A stretch of 64,000 nt of DNA from Caulobacter sp. 602-1. Lineage in GTDB: Bacteria; Pseudomonadota; Alphaproteobacteria; Caulobacterales; Caulobacteraceae. The notes below the pieces were generated by a model. It was not told the origin of the DNA, did no database searches, and saw nothing but the letters and a program-made list of their open reading frames with translations. A program made the translations under genes and the position numbers. The stretch is from positions 62,001 through 126,000 of the forward strand of contig NZ_RRYI01000002.1 of NCBI RefSeq assembly GCF_003931565.1, written 5' to 3'. This document shows positions 59,861 through 64,000 of this stretch, piece after piece (within the stretch, counting starts at the first letter, position 1; every line of letters starts with the position of its first letter).

Positions 59861-59893
59861 CGGGGCCTGATGCGCGCCCCCTTCCAGGGATAG
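59837..59893 (+). repeat. Tandem duplication of the purA 3' end
   Basis: The last 24 bases of purA (59837-59860, encoding MRDPFQG and the stop) recur at 59870-59893 with two changes, including the stop codon, after a 9-base spacer. The second copy is outside the gene and would encode MRAPFQG plus stop if translated. Confidence 0.75.
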
Positions 59894-59957
59894 GGTCACC
59901 GTCCATCGGGCGCCCTACCCACGGCGGGGGCCCGCCGCCGAAAAAGGCGGACAGGCT

Positions 59958-59980
59958 TTCACATCGTAAACGATTGTGAA
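59958..59980. promoter_or_regulatory. Palindromic operator candidate before the hybrid kinase
   Basis: TTCACA-TCGT-AA-ACGA-T-TGTGAA is a near-perfect dyad (one unpaired T) about 50 bases before the kinase start. It lies in the only AT-richer patch of the purA-kinase gap and resembles a binding site for a dimeric regulator. Confidence 0.45.
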
Positions 59981-60029
59981 CCTTGTTCGCCCAAGTTCCG
60001 CCGCGAGAACTACCGGGAGAGGACGGCGG

Positions 60030-61760
60030 GTGGGGCTGAGAGACTTTCTCGACGACGGACGCGAAGGCGCTTCGCTCATGATGAGTCGGCGCAGCCGCGT
60101 CGCGCGCCTGGCCGTCACCGCCCTGGTGGGCGGGTTGCTGACCTTTCACTTCGGCGCCGGGCCGGCCTTGGCCTGGGGCGCGGTGAATCTCGTCCTTGAA
60201 GGCTGGCTCGTCTATCTGCAGATGGTCTTCGAACCGCGCCAGACCGGGCGCACGCCGCTGGCTCTGCGGGTGGGGCCGCCGGCCTGCTTCACGCTGGCCT
60301 GGTCGATCATGGCCGGCCTGAGCGCGGTGCACGGTCCGATAGCGATGAAGTTCGCCGCCGTGCTCATTCTGTTCGGGCTCGTGGTCGAGGGGCTGAAATA
60401 CGCCACGGTCAGTTGGGCGGCCATGCTCGCCATCCTGCCCGGGCCGTTCGGCGCCCTGATCCTGGTGGGCCTCGTGGCCAAGCGCTTCACCGTCTGGGAC
60501 AAGGCCGTGGTCCTCGTGACGATCGCGGGCCTGATCGGCTACGCCATCGACGCGGTGCGCGTGATGCGCAAGTCCGCCCAGGCCCTGGAACGCGCCGAGG
60601 CCGAGGCCCTGGACGCCAGCCGCGCCAAGTCGGCCTTCCTGGCGATGATGAGCCACGAACTGCGCACCCCGATGAATGGCGTGCTGGGCATGGCCCATGC
60701 CCTGCGCGCCACCGACCTGGACGCGCGCCAAGGCGGCTATCTGGAGATGATCGAGCAGTCGGGCCACGGCCTGATGACCATCCTCAACGACATCCTCGAC
60801 CTGTCGAAGGTCGAAGCCGGCAAGCTGGCCCTGGACGTCGCGCCGTTCGATATCCGCAAGTCGGTCTCCCAGATCCGCCTGGTCTGGCGCGAGACCGCGC
60901 TGTTGAAGGGCGTCGAGTTGGCGGTGGAGATCGATCCGGCGACGCCGACCTGGCTGGCGGGCGACGACATCCGCGTGCGCCAGATCCTGCGCAACCTGAT
61001 TTCCAACGCCCTGAAGTTCACCGACGCCGGCCGGGTGGTCATCCGCGTCGCGCCGTGCGGGCGTGAAGCGGGCGAGGGGATCACCCTGTCCGTCTCCGAC
61101 ACCGGCGTGGGCATGGACGCCGCCCAGGTCGACCAGCTCTTCACCCCGTTCGTCCAGGGCGACCGCACGATCACCCGCCGGTTCGGCGGCACCGGCCTGG
61201 GTCTGGCCATCTGCCGGCGTCTGGCCGAGCAGATGGGGGGCGAGATCGGCGTCGAGAGCACGCCGGGCCAGGGCTCGACCTTCACCGCCCGCCTGCCGCT
61301 GGCCGCCGCCACGGCGCCGGACGACGTGCTGGATGGCGACGTCGCCGCCGACCTGACCGGCGCGCGCGTGCTGGTCGTCGACGACAACACCATCAACCAG
61401 ACCGTGGCCCGCGCCATCCTGGAGGCCGCGGGAGTCCAGGTTGCGACCGCCGCCAGCGGCCACACGGCCCTGGCCCGCCTGCGGGTCGAGGACTTCGACG
61501 TCGTGCTGATGGACGTCCACATGCCGGTGATGGACGGCGTCGAGGCCGTGCGCCGCATCCGCGCGGGCGAGGGCGGCCGGATCGACCTGCCGGTGGTGGC
61601 CCTGACCGCCGACGCCATGGTCGGCGACGCCGAGCGTCTGATGGCCCAGGGCTTCGATGACGCCCATCCCAAGCCGATCCAGCCGGCTGGTCTGCTGATG
61701 ACGGTGGCCAGGCTGCGCGGCGCGGCGACGGCGCCCGAAGCGCTGAAGGCCGCGAGCTAG
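60030..61760 (+). CDS. Membrane hybrid histidine kinase with C-terminal receiver
   Basis: 576 residues from GTG 60030 (AGAGGA upstream; ATG 60078 is the alternative). About five or six TM helices occupy residues 25-180, with no periplasmic or PAS domain, so sensing is within the membrane. A HisKA domain follows with H209 in FLAMMSHELRTPMNGVLGM, a HATPase domain (IRVRQILRNLISNALKFTDA, SDTGVGMDAAQVDQLF, RRFGGTGLGLAICRRL), and a receiver with RVLVVDDNTINQ, the phosphorylated D495 in VVLMDVHMPVMDG and Lys in HPKPIQP. Receivers on such kinases usually pass phosphate to an Hpt protein. No Hpt or cognate output gene is adjacent in this window. Confidence 0.93.
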   Translation: MGLRDFLDDGREGASLMMSRRSRVARLAVTALVGGLLTFHFGAGPALAWGAVNLVLEGWLVYLQMVFEPRQTGRTPLALRVGPPACFTLAWSIMAGLSAVHGPIAMKFAAVLILFGLVVEGLKYATVSWAAMLAILPGPFGALILVGLVAKRFTVWDKAVVLVTIAGLIGYAIDAVRVMRKSAQALERAEAEALDASRAKSAFLAMMSHELRTPMNGVLGMAHALRATDLDARQGGYLEMIEQSGHGLMTILNDILDLSKVEAGKLALDVAPFDIRKSVSQIRLVWRETALLKGVELAVEIDPATPTWLAGDDIRVRQILRNLISNALKFTDAGRVVIRVAPCGREAGEGITLSVSDTGVGMDAAQVDQLFTPFVQGDRTITRRFGGTGLGLAICRRLAEQMGGEIGVESTPGQGSTFTARLPLAAATAPDDVLDGDVAADLTGARVLVVDDNTINQTVARAILEAAGVQVATAASGHTALARLRVEDFDVVLMDVHMPVMDGVEAVRRIRAGEGGRIDLPVVALTADAMVGDAERLMAQGFDDAHPKPIQPAGLLMTVARLRGAATAPEALKAAS

Positions 61761-61888
61761 CGTCTATCCCGGGCGCGCCGGTGGGAAGGCTGTCCTCAGG
61801 TGTTCCAGCAAGGCAGAGGGCGCCGAGCACGGGTAGAGCGCCCAGAGCGTGATCTCCGATCCGGCCACGTGGCCCCACCAGGCGGGAC

Positions 61889-61915
61889 CTGGGGACGAAC
61901 CCCAGCCTCGTCCCC
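61889..61915 (+). promoter_or_regulatory. Two mutually exclusive hairpins in an intergenic region
   Basis: CTGGGG (61889-61894) can pair with CCCCAG (61900-61905), or GGGGACG (61891-61897) with CGTCCCC (61909-61915). The stems share bases, so only one can form. The second is followed by ACTTT. The region from 61761 to 62007 otherwise holds a direct repeat GTTAGC-GTTT-GTTAGC near 61952-61967 and no gene. It could end kinase transcription or act as an attenuator for the next gene. Confidence 0.35.
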
Positions 61916-62007
61916 ACTTTCGGTTGCGTGCGACTGAGCGAACACTGTTTGGTTAGCGTTTGTTAGCCATCCGGGCCTTATGACGACCTGTCTACACAGG
62001 GGGTTTC

Positions 62008-63156
62008 GTGTCCGCACTCGCGCGTCGCCGGAGGCTGAAGCCGGTCCATAAGGCCGATCGGATGATGCGCAGCCTGCGCGCCCTGGAGCGCACGGCCTCG
62101 ACCAGCCGCGTCCTGAACCTGCTGGCCGTCGAGGCCGAAAGCGCCCACCGGCCCGAATACGCCCAGGCGCCGCTGTTCCGGAACCGGACCCTGAACACCG
62201 CCATCGTGCTGAAGCACCGCTTGCGCAACGACGACATCTACCTGTTCGACGAAGCCCGGCCGACGGCGACCAAGATCATCATTCCGTTCGACCGCAAGGA
62301 CCTGGGCCTGGGCGGCCAGTCGGTGTTCGTGGGCCAGCGCGGCTGGGCCGACCTGGTGATCGAGGCCTGCAACGCCTCGGGCGACATGAGCCGGGATCTG
62401 GCCACCCTGCGGATGATCGACGTGCTGCCGTCGCTGGATCCGTTCCTGCTGCGCGAGCACCTGCGCCGCCACGGGGTGCTGGTCGCCAACTGCTATTTCG
62501 CCCTGTCGACGGCCGACTACGAGAACATGCAGGGCTTCGTGACCCTGGAAATCTCGCGGCTGATCGAGCTGGCCTATCGCGGGGCCGGCGGCGTCGGCCG
62601 CGCCCACGCCGCGCGCCTGGTCGAGGCCCTGCTGTCGACCGATGTCGACGAACGCTTGGAGCCGCTGCGCGACACCCTGGTCATGGAGGGCGAGAGCTTC
62701 AAGGAAGGCGTCTTCAGCTGGAAGGGCTTCCTCTACTACAAATGGATGCTGACCAAGCTGTGGCCGCAACTGACCACGGTGGGCCAAGAAATCGGCCGCC
62801 TGATCGTCACCGGCAACAAGGACGCCGAGACCGCCAAGTTCGTCGACGACTCCCGCCGCCGCCTGCAGGGCGGGGTGCTGGTCGAGCGCTCGGCGATCCT
62901 GCGGACGCTGAAGGTCTATGACGATGCGTTCGAGGATCTGATCGAGAACGGCCGGCCCACGGCCTTCCGCGACTTCCTGCTGCGCGCGCCGGAGATGTTC
63001 CTGTCGCTGGGCGAGCGGGTGGGGGTGATCTCGCACATCTCCAGCTACTGGCGTTATCGCTTCCCTCACGATGAGCCGCTGACGGTCGACGTCGAGGAGG
63101 CCATCGATATCCTGATGGACTTCGAGGCCGGCCTGTCGGTTCCCTTGGGCGTGTAG
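62008..63156 (+). CDS. Conserved protein of unknown function
   Basis: 382 residues from GTG 62008, with CAGGGGG eight or so bases upstream. The start is very basic (ARRRRLKPVHKADRMMRSLR). The protein is soluble and largely helical, without signal peptide or TM segment. Recognisable blocks include LFDEARPTATKIIIPFDRKDLGLGG (written here only in part as KIIIPFDRKDLGLGG), NCYFALSTADYENMQGFVTL and FKEGVFSWKGFLYYKW. I do not recognise a catalytic motif. The neighbour downstream is an atypical receiver protein in the same direction, 117 bases away, so a shared regulatory or structural role is possible but unproven. Confidence 0.82.
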   Translation: MSALARRRRLKPVHKADRMMRSLRALERTASTSRVLNLLAVEAESAHRPEYAQAPLFRNRTLNTAIVLKHRLRNDDIYLFDEARPTATKIIIPFDRKDLGLGGQSVFVGQRGWADLVIEACNASGDMSRDLATLRMIDVLPSLDPFLLREHLRRHGVLVANCYFALSTADYENMQGFVTLEISRLIELAYRGAGGVGRAHAARLVEALLSTDVDERLEPLRDTLVMEGESFKEGVFSWKGFLYYKWMLTKLWPQLTTVGQEIGRLIVTGNKDAETAKFVDDSRRRLQGGVLVERSAILRTLKVYDDAFEDLIENGRPTAFRDFLLRAPEMFLSLGERVGVISHISSYWRYRFPHDEPLTVDVEEAIDILMDFEAGLSVPLGV

Positions 63157-63273
63157 GGGCTGGGCGCCGAACCAGCGCGATAAACCGACGCGGTTGATCG
63201 CCTCGCGATTATAAGTGGATTTTTACAATCTGGGTCTATTCGTCGGGGTCTAGTTTCGAGGAGGCTGTCGTCC

Positions 63274-64000
63274 GTGTTCGACGGTAACGTCCGCACAATC
63301 CAGCGTGTCGCCGCCAAGGTGCAGCGCGTCATGGTCGTCGATCCCAATCCGGCGACGGCGCGCCTGCTGGCCGAGCACCTGCGCCCCCTGGGCGGGGTGC
63401 AGATCTTCGCCGCGCCGTCGGCGGAGAAGGGCTACGCCATGGCCCGCGCCACCGACCCCCAGCTGATCTTCGTCGAGCACAACCAGGCCGGCGTCGACGG
63501 CCTGGCCTTCACCCGCAAGATCCGTCGCAGCGACCTGATGTGCCGCGAGGCCCCGGTGATCATGTGCACGGCCGAAGCCACCGCCGAAGCGATCTTCGGC
63601 GCCCGCGACGCCGGGGTGCACGAGTTCATGCGCAAGCCGTTCAATCTGGGCGACCTGGAGCGCCGTCTCGAAGCGGTGACCCTGAAGCCGCGCGACTGGA
63701 TCGAGGCCGTGGCCTATGTCGGTCCCGACCGCCGCCGCTTCAACTCGGCCGACTACAAGGGTCCGCGCAAGCGCAAGGCCGACGGCGCCGGCACGCCCGC
63801 GGCGCGCCTGTCCCAGGCCCTGCGCATCGTCAAATCCGCCGCCACCGCGCTGGACAGCGATCCGGCCCAGGCCCGCCGCGCGCTGGTCGCCCAGGCGGTG
63901 GAGCTGCGCAAGGTCGGCGAGTTCGTCAAGGACAGCCGCCTGGTCCAGGCCGCGGCGGCGCTGGAAACCTGCATGGGCGCGGACCTGGCCGGTCCCGCGG
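63274..64000 (+). CDS. Atypical receiver-domain protein with Glu at the phosphorylation site (cut by window edge)
   Basis: At least 242 residues, open to the right edge. GTG 63274 has GAGGAGG nine bases upstream. Residues about 17-135 are a CheY-like receiver: strand 1 VMVVDPNP with D23 but Pro instead of the second acid, E68 in LIFVEHNQAGVDG where the phospho-accepting Asp belongs, T99 in VIMCTAEAT and K121 in FMRKPFN. The acid pocket is therefore incomplete and the acceptor is replaced by Glu, as in phosphorylation-independent receivers. After it comes a linker with WIEAVAYVGPDRRRFNSADY, and then a helical region (ARLSQALRIVKSAATALDSD). The output domain is not recognised. Confidence 0.88.
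   Translation, partial: MFDGNVRTIQRVAAKVQRVMVVDPNPATARLLAEHLRPLGGVQIFAAPSAEKGYAMARATDPQLIFVEHNQAGVDGLAFTRKIRRSDLMCREAPVIMCTAEATAEAIFGARDAGVHEFMRKPFNLGDLERRLEAVTLKPRDWIEAVAYVGPDRRRFNSADYKGPRKRKADGAGTPAARLSQALRIVKSAATALDSDPAQARRALVAQAVELRKVGEFVKDSRLVQAAAALETCMGADLAGPA

Noticed and set aside
61952..61967. CtrA box in the GTTAGC direct repeat
   Set aside because: CtrA sites read TTAA-N7-TTAA. Here the half-sites are TTAG and the spacing is one base short, so I treat it only as a direct repeat.

Overview
This window is high-GC DNA with dense, short-spaced operons, many GTG and ATGA-coupled starts, a TonB-dependent receptor, a PHA-system protein and a PagL-like deacylase. All of this fits an alphaproteobacterium, most probably Caulobacter or a close Caulobacteraceae relative. 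That assignment rests on gene content and style, not on a search. No rRNA, tRNA, CRISPR array, transposase or phage gene was recognised. No gene-free stretch exceeds 300 bases.

Layout. 1-7.4 kb: the start of aroC (cut by the left edge), an orphan secreted-looking or cytosolic small protein, a BlaI repressor with two tandem M56 (BlaR1-like) membrane metallopeptidases, a one-TM protein, a MarR-GNAT fusion with two perfect palindromes in its promoter, and an acyltransferase. 7.5-9 kb: a secreted serine hydrolase. 9-25.9 kb: a polyamine/amine catabolism and uptake locus. It contains a beta-alanine:pyruvate-type transaminase, a GntR/FCD regulator, a PuuC-like aldehyde dehydrogenase, GabD, a GSA-type aminotransferase, a PuuA-like ligase, a complete PotF-H-I-G-type ABC importer, a putrescine:pyruvate-type aminotransferase, a second PuuA-like ligase and a PuuB-like oxidase. 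A ParE/RelE toxin-antitoxin pair sits inside it on the opposite strand. Two copies of an ATTGTGATCACAAT-type palindrome mark the GntR-controlled promoters.

25.9-33.1 kb: a TPR-sulfotransferase, a TonB-dependent receptor, an APC permease and a secreted amidohydrolase (probable peptidase); the last three form a plausible peptide-scavenging unit. 33.3-37 kb: a small protein and an operon read leftwards (PYROXD2-like FAD oxidoreductase, Rieske oxygenase, TetR) with a TACGATCGTA operator candidate at its head. 37.1-38 kb: a lower-GC DUF4238 gene, probably acquired. 38-43 kb: an RND efflux pair with a divergent TetR. 43-48.6 kb: SDR/NTF2 genes with a divergent LysR, a MocR regulator divergent from a DUF983 protein, and an ECF41-type sigma factor divergent from its carboxymuconolactone-decarboxylase-like partner, with matching promoters facing each other. 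48.6-52 kb: small housekeeping-type genes. 52-57.7 kb: a serine/threonine deamination group (sdaA, DSD1-like enzyme, threonine-dehydratase-like enzyme) with an M28 peptidase. 57.8-64 kb: PagL-like protein, purA, a membrane hybrid histidine kinase, a conserved protein of unknown function and an atypical receiver protein cut by the right edge.

Three families of short non-coding palindromic repeats are scattered between genes. Family A (about 115 bp) directly abuts or supplies translation starts, family B (about 120-130 bp) lies in intergenic gaps, and family C (65-108 bp) flanks the M28 and DSD1 genes. The most interesting items for follow-up are the family A repeat whose last three bases are the GTG start of the Rieske gene, the face-to-face ECF41 promoters, the TonB-like Pro linker in the BlaR1-like protein, the Glu-for-Asp receiver, and the puuD-less polyamine locus carrying a toxin-antitoxin insertion.
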